Notes: generated from the letters alone by a model not told the origin. Positions 19,964 to 31,681 are shown, counted from the first letter of the stretch. The stretch is DNA of 64,000 nt from Owenia fusiformis (GCA_903813345.2 CAIIXF020000012.1:2891318-2955317); one strand, 5' to 3'. Program-made: numbers and translations.

Positions 19964-21038
19964 CTGGAAAACAAGTAAATTTTTACGAGATTTTACGACA
20001 TTGTAACACACCCACCTCCTAAGAGCTATACGCAGGGGTATCTGACGTCATTTAATAAAATTAGATATGGTTAATTATATGTAACAAGACAACTTCATAG
20101 GCAATGTATCAGTTTTTTAATAATGTAATCGCAAAAATGCACGTTACAAAATGAAGGAACATAGCAAAATCGGTAATTTTACTAGATAGAAAGAAAGGAA
20201 CAACATATGACCACCAGGCCCGTATCCTGAGGGGGTGGGGGGGGGGGGGTGGTGTCCAATGAGTATACTTAAATGTGGATCTCCTGGAAATGTTATGTTA
20301 TAAAATGGGTTCGATTGATGATGAAAATAAGTCCCTCAAGATATATTGCCCTTGGGGACATTACTTTTATTCTGCACATATTAAACCTATTGGGGAATAG
20401 TTATAACTCAATTAACATGGAAAGCGACAATTTGGAAAATAGATGTAATTAGAAACACGAACAAAAGCAATTGTCTATTGATGATTATGAACATGATGTT
20501 GTATATACGATTTGCTTGTTTAATCCCTTGTTAAGTTGGAGTGTTTATATAAAGTAATTAGTTTCACAACTTTTGGAGGGGAGTGTACTAATATTGTTTG
20601 TTTGCAATGATGTGCAATTAGGTAATCAAGTAAAATAAAATACAATTAATAGTTTCAGTACAATAAAAAGATGTAGTGTTGAAACTTGATTTCTTCTTCG
20701 TAAATGACCAAAACACAATAAAACATCAATTACATTTATGACATATCAATAAGATTTATATTCCAGCTCAATTATGTTTTGGAAAAAAACTTTTTTCTCT
20801 TGCAGATCTGTCCAATTTATTGAAATACTCTTAGTTTATTTTTATTGATTCTTGATGTTTTCGACATGAATATTTCATTAATATTATTTTTGGAATAAAA
20901 TCTTCTGATATATAATTCATGGTTGCTGTTTTCGAGGTATTTTGTCACGTTTTAGAGTAAGGTTAATACTTAGGGTAGGAAACAGATTTTCTTAGGGTAG
21001 GAAACTATATTTTCATTTGGAGGTTTTCCCACTTATGC

Positions 21039-21166
21039 CTGGGTCACATTTGCTCCGATTCATCGCCTGACGCCCGGCCAATTGAGTATTTTCTTCAAAA
21101 TTGAATTTGAACAAAATACTCAGTCGGCCGGGTGCTGGGCGATAAATCGGAGCAAATGTGACCCAG
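21039..21166. mobile_element. Palindromic GGTCACATTTGC MITE, copy 1
   Basis: CTGGGTCACATTTGCTCCGA at the left is the inverse of TCGGAGCAAATGTGACCCAG at the right. The middle has CCCGGCCAATTGAGTATTTT facing AAAATACTCAGTCGGCCGGG. Three further copies lie at 45317-45797. It sits in the long intron of the four-helix protein gene. Confidence 0.85.
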
Positions 21167-21212
21167 TTGTATCGCATCGTATCGTATCGTGTCGTTTCGT
21201 ATCGTATCACAC
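21167..21212. repeat. (ATCGT)n-type microsatellite
   Basis: Variants of ATCGT, TTCGT and GTCGT repeat directly after the palindromic MITE, about eight units. Confidence 0.75.
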
Positions 21213-21454
21213 TGCCTTTTCTATAAGTTTGGTAACAGAAAATCATTATTTGATAGCATGTCAAAGCCTATGTTAATGTTTGATTTCTTTATTTAATGCA
21301 TTTAATACAATAGTTCGAAAAGAGATGATTTTTCAAAATCGTCGAACATAAACACACTTTAACACGCGATCCAGAATGAGGCTTTCTGTTGCAACACTTA
21401 TGGAGGGGGTGTATTAATTACATTGTTATATCAGAGTTAAAGGAATAGATGAAC

Positions 21455-21520
21455 GGAATGAATGGACGCGAATCGAACTCACAACCTCATAGTTACGACG
21501 ACTGCGCCTCATGAATTCTG
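21455..21520 (-). other. tRNA-like B-box motif, possibly a decayed SINE
   Basis: On the - strand GAGGCGCAGTCGTCGTAACT followed by GTTGTGAGTTCGATTCGCG resembles the D-arm to T-arm stretch of a tRNA, including a good B box (AGTTCGATTC). No acceptor stem or cloverleaf can be completed, so this is not a functional tRNA. A degraded tRNA-derived SINE is the likeliest reading. Confidence 0.3.
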
Positions 21521-21539
21521 ATACTCATCATACTTTCTG

Positions 21540-23457
21540 CCTTCAACTAAAAATATTATGTTGTTCTAGAGAGAAGCTAATAGAAGGTCCTGATTTCTCA
21601 TGATGACTGAGCCTAGTCCAGCGTGTTAATTGCTCTCGAAGACGGATAAGTATTATTGAATGCTAATGCTAGATTGAAAACTCCATTAAAATAGCATTAT
21701 GGCATAGAGTCTTAGAGTTTCTTCAAAGTTATAAAGGTTATCTCATTAAGATATACAATTTCATCAGACAGTTTTGCAACTCTGGTTCTGATTTTAAAGA
21801 TCTAATTTTCGCCAGTCAACTATATTTTTTAAAAGCATCGACACGTTTTAACACGTAGACCAGTAATGGAGTCAATGTTGCCATATTTTTAAGGGGAGCG
21901 TAATTCAAGATAATGCACTGTCTGGGATTGTGTTAAGTGTACTTGGATCAATAACCAAGATAACTGTTTATATTTTATTGTCTTATGAAGGGCTGTTGCT
22001 ATGTACACATGTTATATCGATCACGTTAGTTACAACTCGGGGACGTTATTGCCACATGGACTACCGTTATCGTAATTAAAATGTCGGGATGTAGATTATA
22101 TGACAAGGTTCACAGAATATCAGCTTTCAAGAGTGTTACCCTACTTGTGTTTGTAAAAGTCATCTATATGTACACCTATATCATATGATACGATACGAAT
22201 ATTAACGAATTTTCTACAACGATATTTTTTAAAGATAAGTTTTTTTGATTTGTAGCTAAAATAAGGGTTGTATTTAAAGGCCGTCTTTTGTCGTTAGGAA
22301 GCAATATTTAGATCTACCAAGGGAGAGAATAAACTACGAAAATCTGACACACTGATTATATTCTCTGGTAGTGAAGCTGAACTTGCTGACAAGATGGTAC
22401 GCGATTTCAAAAAAGCACATGGTATTGAAATTTTAGTTCACGGATGAAAACCTAGTTAAATGAGCAAGCTAAGTAACAGTAATTCAAAACCGTGTACAGC
22501 AAAAGAAGTTATTTTCTTAAAGCATGTCGTCTGTATGAATAATTGATAAAATTGCTAGTAATCAATAAAAATGTGTATTTCAACATATATTTGATGCATG
22601 TTGTAAACAGCGATCCTGCACAACTAAGCGCATGCGCATATCTATAGTGATGACCCTTAGGACGATGCCTACCACGCTCTCCAAATAATGATTGCCCCCT
22701 GTGCGATGTTTCTGAATAAGATCGTCTTTCTTATAATATTTGAGATCGTGTATTAAATAAACAAGTTAATCAATTGCACTGTATTGATATGTATTTCTAG
22801 CTTTTTAAAGCAAAAGGTGTCTGTAACATTATCAGCCCAGACAACATTATTGAACAGATGTACTTTTAAGACACGTTGCTACCTTATCCTGTTTACCCAA
22901 ATAGGAGTATTTGTTTTTTATTAAGTCGACGCCCTTCGTGACAAATAAAGAACGTAATACTTCAAGAGCTGATTTCTAAAGGGACGTTAACCTTTACGAG
23001 TTTAATGTCTTGACTTCATAGGAATTTAAAAGTACAGACAGCTATGAAGCTGAAAGCTTTCTTTTCAAATCCATGTCAGTGTTTTGCTTCAATCATCATT
23101 TTCTTATTTTCTGAAAATTAAACGAGTTTTTTTTTCAAATATAGTTGTCCAAAGGGATTAAAGATGCGGTAATATCCAAATTTAATAGAATAGTTAGTAG
23201 CGTAGACCAAAAACTCTAGAATTTGATTTTGAGCACAATCAGTATGCAGTTATGATTGATTCGGGACAAAAAAGTACGGATCAAGATTTTGGCTTGCTCC
23301 AAATCATAACTGCATGCCGACTATGATTTTGAAAGCATTTTATATTGTAAGCAACCTTTTCAAAAACTATGACAATGTTTTGCTTTAACCTTAACTGTAT
23401 TTCCTGAAAAACGACTAAGCTATTCTAGATCAGTTACTACAGATTAAAGGTATAGAA
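21540..23457. other. Intronic stretch of the four-helix gene with weak duplications
   Basis: AT-rich sequence on the antisense side of the intron. There is a hairpin at about 23240-23325 (ATGCAGTTATGATT against AATCATAACTGCAT). Two diverged copies of a block with ATGTTTTGCTTYAA occur near 23075 and 23375. The only coding-like segment is 22327-22447. Confidence 0.4.
22327..22447 (+). CDS. Possible isolated terminal exon, unknown protein
   Basis: After a possible acceptor GCAATATTTAG ending at 22311, a + strand frame reads to TGA at 22445-22447. The last 36 residues look like real protein: KLRKSDTLIIFSGS, EAELADKMVRDFKK, AHGIEILVHG, that is a beta-strand, an amphipathic helix and another strand. 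I do not recognise the family. No partner exon is identified nearby, and it could be a remnant of an inserted gene or chance. Confidence 0.3.
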
Positions 23458-23598
23458 ATGGCCACATCCAGAGAAGCTACATATAGGCATAGACCAAAGA
23501 CTCCAGAGTCTGAATTCGCGAAGACTTTCAAAGAGAGCTTAAAATTCATCCGGGGCTTCATCTACAGTTTGCCAAAACGATGCTATCACTACATGAAG
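23458..23598 (+). CDS. Putative first coding exon, unknown basic protein
   Basis: An ATG in a good context (AGAAATGG) opens 47 codons that run straight into the donor AAG|GTAAAT at 23599. The peptide is polar and basic: MATSREATYRHRPKTPESEF, then AKTFKESLKFIRGF and PKRCYHYMK. Composition is unlike translated AT-rich spacer. Beyond the donor the frame stays open only briefly. No signal peptide is present. I do not recognise the product, nor can I place the next exon. It lies within the intron of the - strand four-helix gene, so it would be a nested gene on the other strand. Confidence 0.4.
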
Positions 23599-24929
23599 GT
23601 AAATGAGACAGAGTCTGAAGTAGAGAAAGTTTATTCTGTTTTTCGAACCACCTGTGTATATGTAAACTTTATAACATACATTGGCCTATGATTATTGAGT
23701 AGACCTCATGGTAAAAGCCGACTTGACAAATTCAAGACTTTCCTAAGTGGATTTTGTTTGTTTAATCTTAAAGACCCTTTTTTATCTGTCAATTTGAATC
23801 GGTAGTGTAAGTTTAAAGTGACATGATTTATTGTACTTAACTTTAAGCTACACACCCCCCCCCAAAGAAAGCTTAGAAACACCAACTCTCGTATGGCACT
23901 CGTCAATGGCAGTCAGGCATACCAAACTTTTCGAAGGTAGTGTACATAACTATGTGAATTATACAATCATAGGAGAAAACATTTAAAACACAATAGTTGG
24001 TATTTGCAATCACACTGGAGGTGATGAATAGCACAACTCTGAGAGGTTTATCTTTCAAGGGACAATATGAAATGTACAATGCGCTAGTGAATGTTGTTTA
24101 CCTCAGTAAAATTAGTACAATACACAATACAGTATCAGCTCAACCCTAATCAAAAACATATCTATACAAAACGACTATCGGATCCAATAGAAATTAGTTT
24201 TTAACATTTGTTTTTTTAAATCAAAAAAGTTATTTTCGAAATTTAGAGTTCTCCACATTTCCCCTTTTCCTTTTCTAAAGCATTGAATATCGCCCAATTC
24301 ATACAATTGCCTTTGGGATAAGCATGCAAAATTTATCATTATTGGCCATTCGTGGATTAGTGGATGAGAAGAATGTTGCTTCATAAGATTTACAAAAATA
24401 TACCGGTATTCATAATTTATGGCATGCATTATATGACAGAAATAACACCTATCGATTTATATTAATTCTATTAATTCACGTGCTGTCTCCTTGCGGATTA
24501 AAATTACAAAAGGCCAGTTGTGCTCAGATAAAATATACTTAGTAATTTTATAGAATAACCATAGAAAACATCATACAAAAACAAACAATATTAATAGTAC
24601 ATTTCCACTGAACATTAATACGGCGATTTAGTGACTTGTACTTTCATAAATTGATTGTGTGATTATGTTTATCCCATTGCGATGCGATTATATTACGGAC
24701 ATTTACCGTAACCATTAAGAATATGTGTCAAAGGAGATCAATAGTGCATCAATTACGCATCGAACCAGACAGGCAGGAATTCAGGCCACATGTGCACCTT
24801 TGAAAATCAAAAATTTACCGTAGGCGGAGGGGGGGGGGTTGCACCATTTTATGCACATTTGGGCTAAGATTGTGAAATAAATCCCTCTGGAACGAGCTTT
24901 TAAAAGACAACTTTTCTTGTCAAAAGCTG

Positions 24930-25290
24930 CATATCTAAAAACATGTTATTTTTAGAACATGTCTAAAACATGTTAGTTATTATTAGTACATATATAAAAA
25001 CATGTTATTAATCATCAGTACAAATATGAAACATGTTATTTATTAGTGCTGTACATCTACAAAACGTGTTATTGATTAGTACATGTAAAACATGTTAATC
25101 ATTAGAACGTATATAAAAATATATGTTAATCGTTAGAATGTATATAAAAATATATAAATGATTAGTGCAAATATAAAACATGTAATTTATGAATACATGT
25201 ATTTATGTTTTTATTAGTTTAAGTACTATGTAAAACATGCTAATTGTTAATGCATATATAAAAACACGTTATTTATTAGTTTATGAAACA
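24930..25290. repeat. AT-rich minisatellite, unit ~28-40 bp
   Basis: AAAACATGTTATT and ATTAGTACATATATA recur about ten times with variable spacing. The array sits just 3' of the donor of the four-helix gene's first exon (which is at 25338), that is within the first 400 bp of its intron. Confidence 0.75.
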
Positions 25291-25337
25291 AGTTATTCAC
25301 TAGTATTCATATCTATAAAAACAGGTTAGGGCCTCAC

Positions 25338-25596
25338 CTGCCACAAATACGAATACGATGAAGCAGATTAGTGCTGGTTTATTCCCAGTTAAATCATCGT
25401 GTAGCACGTACAAAATGATGAGCACTGTCGCTGTTAAGAAGCACAAAAATCCTATTATGACACATGCTTGGACACCGGAGTTAGCGGCCATTCCTGAAAA
25501 TCCCGCCCCGTAGGACCATAGATGTAGCAGGAATCCAATTATGCAAAAGAGGAAAGAATATTTGATCCATCGTGTCGCTCCGTTGTATTCGCCCAT
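25338..25596 (-). CDS. First coding exon of a four-helix membrane protein
   Basis: ATG at 25596 opens 86 codons plus one base up to the donor GTGGCAG|GTGAGG (25337). The peptide begins MGEYNGATRWIKYS. It has helix 1 FLFCIIGFLLHLWSYGAGF, a short loop, helix 2 VQACVIIGFLCFLTATVLII, a DDLTGNKP turn, and the first half of helix 3 (ALICFIVFVFVA). The single leftover G joins the CG at the start of either last exon (19963 or 19564), which regenerates alanine and completes helix 3. The intron is about 5.4 kb to exon A and 5.8 kb to exon B. The product would be a small four-pass membrane protein of unknown family. Confidence 0.8.
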
Positions 25597-27569
25597 CTTT
25601 AAAGTCTATCGCAAAGTTAATTATGGAATAATTGTTTTCTGATCACAGAATTCGTTATATCGTTTTCTTTTTCTGGATTTGCTATCTGTAGTGTTCATTA
25701 AGTTGTTAACGATGCGATCAGTCCAAGGTTGTAAAGGGTATTGTGGAATATCGGACTTCTTTCTCCACTAGCGACCAATATTACTTTTTTCGCTCTTGTT
25801 GCTACAACAACTTGCGTGTAACTAGGCGATGCCATCCTGTAAGTTAAACCCTTGCTTAAATCATATTAGCCTTGACGAACTCGTCAATTCAAACACAAAA
25901 CACTATCGTTTGATGTTTTTGTATTTCAATATTCAATAGGGGTGTTGAATGTAGTTATCGGTATCTATTATTCATTTATTCGATCATAAGCTACTCTTAT
26001 TTGACAAAATCAGGTGACATTGATATTCGACAAAACAGTCTTTCTCCGCGAACGGCATATTGAATTTGTATGAAAAAATCTCGAAACCATATATTATCAT
26101 ATTTCAAATAAAATGATTTGTTTCCTGCTTACCATCAGATTTTCCTAAGACAGTGATAAACTACCCAATATAATAAATTATTCAAACATTGTAAAAATGA
26201 TTATTCACAATATGTGATAAAAGAATAAAAACATTTTGACGAGGCTATATAACTAGATATCGATGTTTCTGATTTGCCATCCGCAGTGGTATGTTGGAAA
26301 CTACAAACTGCACATGACAGAATATTGACTACAGCATGTCGACTACAATAGTCTTTTTATGAGGCACTATGAAGTATATCTTACAAAGAATTCAACACCC
26401 GCAAATTAATTCCACTGTTGTACCGATTGATGAGTAGAATAAAATACCAAAGAGTGAAATTGTAACATATAAACTTGATAAACACAAAGTCGCAATATAA
26501 TATACGAGGAAAGGTAAAGGAAGCGCAAGGTTTAATTACTATGCTGAGAGAATGGTATTATTGGATAATATTCCTCGGTTGCTATGTTTGAAGTATTGTT
26601 ATTGTACAACAGCCAGTGATTTCTATTATCCAAATCCGTAAAAAAGAAAATTGATCTTCTCAACCAATAGCTTGCAAGGTATGAATAGCAATTACCTTAA
26701 GTAAACAAGCACGCTATTTTTAATACCACTTTAAGAAGAGATGACACAGCCACGCCTAGAGACGGTTCACCCTAAACATGAAACCCCAAAACACATTTAG
26801 GCGAGATTAAGAAATCATAACAGTTTTTAGTTGATCTGAAATAAACATTCATAAGACTTACACACTTAGAAAAATGAGCATTTAAAGGGTAGTCGATGAT
26901 TTTTTCATTTTTACTCGAAGTATCCTAGCTACCTAGTATTAATTATCAGTAGTTTGTCTTAGTTGCTAAGGAGTTATTAAAATGGCATTCACATAGCTAC
27001 ACTCCCCTAAATATGTTTGGCAACCGGATGTCGGTTTGAATCACTTATTAAAGCCTTTTATGTTTGTCGATTAAAAGATAAAAGATTTTTGTCATCTAAT
27101 CCCAAACTATCGTTATCGAGGAACAAAATGGAGGTTCAAACATTAACAGGGTTTGCTATGCTACCCAATTTAATGAAAACTGAAAACTTCTGGTTGCAAA
27201 ATTATAGAGCTGGGCCGGAGGGGACTGTAGTATGTACTACAGTGGCCACTTCTATACTCCTATACTACGTATTATATAAAAGGTCTTGACCGTGACCTAG
27301 ATTCTGAAAAATTGCTAACCTTGTCATTTTCATAATTTTACGGCACATACGTTTTGCAGTCAGGTTTCGAAACTGGAACACCAAAAATGAGGACTATATA
27401 CACATAAACATTTGTTTTTCATTTAGATGTTTGACAATTTATTTTATCAAACAGAATATCTAGGCACTACTTTTAGAATGAGGGTGTATCGTTTTGGAAC
27501 GGCCATCTAAAATATGGTTGCCATAATGACATATTTGCCTGCAAGTGAATATTGTAGATGGATTTTGTA
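25597..27569. other. Upstream flank of the four-helix gene
   Basis: About 2 kb that should hold the promoter of the - strand gene; I cannot point to a TATA box. A + strand open frame at 27017-27289 contains a hydrophobic C-terminal segment (VVCTTVATSILLYYVLYKRS), but nothing supports it as a gene. Confidence 0.35.
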
Positions 27570-28111
27570 CAGGGTGACCATTGAAATAGGCAATATCTCC
27601 TAAACTATAGACAAGTGACATCAATGAAAATTTGCAAACACCAGAACAGTTATATGGAAAGGAAGTAGCGCGCTCTCCATTATGATCTCCCCATGAAAAA
27701 ATTGTCCATTTGATTTGATCTCCATACACCCTTAACGTTAATCCGTCTGATTTCTTTTTGTAGAGCTATTTGAAAGGCAATGTATACCAAAACAATCCAC
27801 AGACAATTGCTGACCTTAAAAAGGCAATCACTGCTAAATGTGATGCCGTAATAAGGGTTTAATGGGTTAAGGGTAATGGACAATTTTGCCATATGAATCG
27901 AGCTCTGCCTTTTGCTCAATTGAGGCCATATGGGGCATGTATCATAATGTAAATGATCGCAGTTCCTGAACCAGTCGACTGGTTATATTTAAACTTTCAG
28001 GAACAAATTTCAATAGAGATGTTCTGGTGTTTGCAAAATTTCATTGATGTCATTTGTCTAGTTTAGGAGATATTGCCTATTTCAATGGTCTCCTTTTTAA
28101 AGGCCACCCTG
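27570..28111. mobile_element. Tc1/mariner-type MITE, long inverted ends
   Basis: The left end CAGGGTGACC, then TTGAAATAGGCAATATCTCC, is inverted at the right as GGAGATATTGCCTATTTCAA with terminal GGCCACCCTG. TA dinucleotides flank both ends (27568-27569, 28112-28113), the Tc1/mariner target signature. The inverted arms extend about 100 bp to CACCAGAACA and TGTTCTGGTG. No transposase is recognisable inside. The block AGTAGCGCGCTCTCCATT, then GATCTCCCCATGAA, recurs inverted at 35778-35815. Confidence 0.85.
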
Positions 28112-29974
28112 TATTTCTTTTTATAGATGTTTTGCCGTTTTCTGAAATAACCTTTAAGGACTTCTAATGATTGTCCCTTTTGATGCATTATACGAGGTTA
28201 TGCATTTCCATGGTGGATTATGGATTATAAAGCCATTTTAAACCTCATTTATCATCGAGTAATAGAGTGTTGAGTGTGGAATGAGTGTGACATAATTATT
28301 CGACAATGAAAGCCTCTATTACACTCAGTATTTTCACAACGCTTATGCATTGATTCATCTTTGTTCACTCGGCTCGTAGTGCAGACCGAGCGTGCGAAGA
28401 TGGCATTGCTTACAGTTAGATGAAAAAAGAAGTTAAATGATTCCAAAGATTAATATTTGTAATATATCCATGAATTTCAACTAGATTGCATTTTTATGAA
28501 TGATTAAACTCTGTAATTGAATATAGCGATTCATCTGCCATCTTTTTAATGTATCAAAACACCATTTATATAGAGCTATATACATACATGTATCTGTCTT
28601 GGTACAAACGTCAAACAATAAAATTAAATACCACCTAATGTTCATCTTTATGCTGGTATTATTCATATTTATTATCTCAATTGAAAGTTCGTCCACAGAC
28701 ATGTTTATTAGATAAAATATACAAAAAATATTTCGTCATACATGTACATCCATGAAACTTCGCCAGCCCGGTGTAGGAGGGTATGAGGTCCTATTAATTT
28801 ATGGTCCCACTCTCCATTGATTTATGTGATGACCTCTTTTCCTTATTATCTTATACACAATCAGGGCCAGTAAGGGCCTTTAAAAAGTGGACCATAATTT
28901 CTTTCACATACCGGTAGCAATTTCAAAATTTCCTGCCAAAATTGACGAAGTCTTATGGGTGTAAGACGAAATATTTTATAGAAGGTAAAACATGTCTGTG
29001 ATCTATGGACTTTTAATTGAAGTGGAATTGTACTCTATGGTTATACATATATTTCATATAAATGCTAAATTTCAATGGTCACCGTGCCAAGGTAACCTTA
29101 CTTCTATACAATCTTGTCACCAGTTTTGCTCAAAGTATATGTGTTTATTTGTCGATATACTTGTAGATCATGTAGAATGATATATGTAATACTAGATATG
29201 TAGGTTTCTGATATCAAATTAAAGGAGAAATTGTTGCCACAATACCAACAAACATACGTCTTCAAATAACATTATATACAATTTTATTTCTAAGCATGTA
29301 CGTACATGTATGGCATATTAGAAATCAAGAGCTTTTACGTGTAACGCGTTACAAGCGTTTAAATCACGTGACTGATCCCCACCTGGATGGATGAACATCC
29401 GTTAGAGGAAAGTTTTGTTTTCATCATTTTCACCAAGAAGGAGATCGATGTGTATCTAAATATTTTACACGCATGTTAACTGTAACACCCGCTAACTGAA
29501 AATCTAGTCCATCCTTGGTCCAAGGGTATTTTACCTTTTCCATGAATTGGGTAATAATCCTTTGAATGAAGGATAAATCTAGTCAGTCACAAGCAAATAA
29601 TCAAACAGTTCCAATAATCGAGAGACTAATCTAGCTCAATTCAGAGGTGGGCCTGGACGTTATCTAGTGAATTTCAAAACGTCTTGGTAGCTTTGTGTTA
29701 TGGCTTATTCTAGTATTTAAGGTCCACACACATTTAGAGAATCGTTTATGCTCCATATTCTCTAAAATTCGGTGACCAATATCGGCTTCTCAGAGGCACA
29801 CACACACAATCATACAAGATCGAGGCTATTTTAAGCAACAAGCACGATTAAAAGCAATATTTGCATGCCATTGTGTAATGTCATTTTTGTGTTCTTGCTT
29901 TCTTATCATTTCTACACAGGTGCTGCATCTCATCAGACCATGGAGAGGACGCGACCTCGCCTAACCACTTTCAT
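28112..29974. other. Intergenic stretch 3' of the EF-hand gene
   Basis: AT-rich, with a short CA run (29795-29806). No convincing exon. It includes the 3' UTR of the - strand EF-hand gene immediately below 29975; a clear AATAAA close to the stop was not found. Confidence 0.35.
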
Positions 29975-30013
29975 CTATGTGCTGTTCACCTTTTGAGCCT
30001 CCACTGCTGTGTT
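29975..30013 (-). CDS. Last coding exon of the secreted Cys-rich/EF-hand gene
   Basis: The acceptor CTGATATTGTTTCAG ends at 30014. The exon starts in phase 0, matching the donor of the previous exon at 30311, and reads NTAVEAQKVNST to TAG at 29975-29977. The alternative phase gives a different 17-residue tail, but the phase-0 reading is dictated by the upstream exon. Confidence 0.6.
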   Translation of the reverse strand, partial: NTAVEAQKVNST

Positions 30014-30310
30014 CTGAAACAATATCAGGCATTAAGAACATTTTTAGTATAGAGAACATACGCAGTTCATTAGAAAATATATATTTTGAACTGATAAATA
30101 ACATGTACAGTTTAGTGGATTGGTGGAATTGTTGACACTTACAAACAACTACCTTAAATTTGACATGTCAAAACAACGTTATTCCTTATCTTCGTCCCAT
30201 TGTCTATTTTTCTTACATTAACTCAGTATGAAATCCTGGTTTGCTTTACCATGCGCACACCAAGTGTTTAAAAACAGAACTAGTTATTATACAAAAACAG
30301 TTATTCTTAC

Positions 30311-30384
30311 CCACTTTGGCGTCCCTAAAGTCCTCCACTGTAAGGGAGAATTAACAAACTCCTCCCGAGACAGAAAACCATCAC
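30311..30384 (-). CDS. EF-hand 2 exon of the secreted Cys-rich/EF-hand gene
   Basis: The acceptor TGTTCGGTTTTAG precedes 30384. Joined to the single G at the end of the exon at 31068, it completes the second calcium loop as DTN followed by GDGFLSREEF, a canonical EF-hand loop with D, N, D, F and the terminal E in the expected places. The exon is 74 nt, ends TGG|GTAAGA (phase 0) and continues into the last exon at 30013. The perfect loop across the splice junction is strong evidence for the exon chain. A 23-bp minisatellite begins only 14 bp upstream of the acceptor, in the preceding intron. Confidence 0.85.
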
Positions 30385-30397
30385 CTAAAACCGAACA

Positions 30398-30500
30398 TCA
30401 ATTTATGGATAAACCCAACAACAATTTATAGATAAACCCAACAGCAATTTATGGATAAACCCAACAACAATTTATGGATAAACCCAACAACAATTTATGA
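30398..30500. repeat. 23-bp minisatellite next to a splice acceptor
   Basis: CAATTTATGGATAAACCCAA, then CAA, is repeated about 4.4 times with few changes. It lies in the intron directly before the EF-hand 2 exon (- strand acceptor at 30385), in the branch-point/polypyrimidine zone. Confidence 0.85.
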
Positions 30501-31067
30501 TTCACATCGAACACACGTTTAAATTATATTACATTTAGTTTGGCCTGGGGTTGCCTAAATCATATATGTTCTTTTTGATTGATTGATTGATTGAATCTCG
30601 GGTACAAGCTAGATTGGAGAATTGAAGGTAACAACTGTATATGTGTACTTGTGGTCGGGGGGGGGGGGGTACAAATATGCAGGTCTACCTCCAATAACAC
30701 ATTGAACGGAAGTCGAAGGCACACGAAAGCTTGGCAGCAAACGGCAGTTGCATCGTTGGCAGCAGAAGCAAAATACAAACGTGAGCTTCATCGTTGGCAG
30801 AGCTGTGCTAATACACTCGAGCAGAATATATCCTGTATCGCACTTCAAATAATTCAATAACTCATGATCTATCACTATCTATCATTGATTCAATGGTGAA
30901 ATAGATAAGACTAGAGGGAGATCTAGTCTTGAAGCAAGACTAGAGACATCTATAAAACGAATATATATTATTTCATACTTTACAGATAACGGATCAATAT
31001 GCTATACAACAAAAGTATTGCCTTCCACAATTGCACTTTATATATATGTTTAAAATGTTTCACTAAC

Positions 31068-31229
31068 CGTTAGTATCACAAAGTGGGAAGGCCACATTCA
31101 GTGTCTCTAGTTCGTCCATCCCTGTAGCTAGGGCCAACTCCTGTGCGGTTATTTTCATGTCTCCACTCAAGTCATGGGATTCAAAGAGAGCTGGTAATGG
31201 GACGAGGTGTTCATTTTCCTCAACGTCGC
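31068..31229 (-). CDS. EF-hand 1 exon of the secreted Cys-rich/EF-hand gene
   Basis: The acceptor AAATAATTTTTCAG ends at 31230. The 162-nt exon starts with two bases of a split codon and ends with one (AACG|GTTAGT). It encodes DVEENEHLVPLP, then ALFESHDLSGDMKITAQEL, a first EF-hand with the DxSxDxKIxxxE loop pattern, a linking helix LALATGMDELETLNVA, and the start of the second loop, CDTN. EF-hands bind calcium; in a secreted protein this suggests extracellular calcium binding. The upstream junction is problematic: the exon needs one leftover base from its predecessor, while the exon at 31546 offers phase 0. Confidence 0.8.
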
Positions 31230-31545
31230 CTGAAAAATTATTTAGCACGTTTATAATCGAATTGGGCATGGTCTTTATTTCTGTGTACCCATACAATCTA
31301 TGCCTGCGGGGAAGAAAAACTCGTATAAATAGCACTATGCATGTAGCTATTAAGTATATTATTCCTTATAATCTAAATAGTTTGCATCATAACTAAATCA
31401 TCTATCAAGATTATCTTATAAATGTCTGTAAATATGTATAATGAATTACAGAGCTTCGTAAACCTGAATACCTTTAACTCTAAACTACGTCATGTTGCAC
31501 GTGGGCCGATGACCTAGTTTAACTAATCGAAAATTGAAATATTAC

Positions 31546-31681
31546 CTATACTGCAGCTCGCCTTTTTCGCCGTCCACAGATCGATCTTGATGACCATGAA
31601 CAACCAATTGTGGCAAATAAACAGCCCCATCCAGCCGATAAGTAACACCCAACAGCTGAACACACCTTGGATAATGCAATT
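31546..31681 (-). CDS. Cys-rich/processing-site exon of the secreted EF-hand gene, with a terminal stop
   Basis: The acceptor TATACATTTCTAG precedes 31681. In phase with the signal-peptide exon it reads IALSKVCSAVGCYL, SAGWGCLFATIGCSW and SSRSICGRRKRRAAV. With the cysteine of the previous exon there are six cysteines, spaced C-x7-C-x4-C-x7-C-x6-C-x7-C, followed by a GRRKRR basic cleavage site. The candidate donor is TATAG|GTAAT, but in this frame the last codon is TAG, exactly at the exon end. The phase also disagrees with the next exon. The bases at the junction are GTATAG, so a TA repeat-length change is a simple explanation. Alternatives: the peptide ends here in one isoform, the internal GTATAG is used as donor with an acceptor GTTGAG, or there is an assembly error. 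Confidence 0.65.

Noticed and set aside
21455-21520. A functional tRNA gene on the - strand
   Set aside because: Only the B-box region fits; no acceptor stem or anticodon arm can be paired.
27017-27289. 90-codon + frame with a hydrophobic C-terminus
   Set aside because: No homologous motif, no good splice context; the hydrophobic end is the sort of segment AT-rich DNA often yields.
31546-31681. Alternative frame of this exon (NCIIQGVFSCWVLLIGWMGL...) as a membrane helix
   Set aside because: It fits the following exon's phase but not the signal-peptide exon, and gives up the regular six-cysteine pattern and GRRKRR site.
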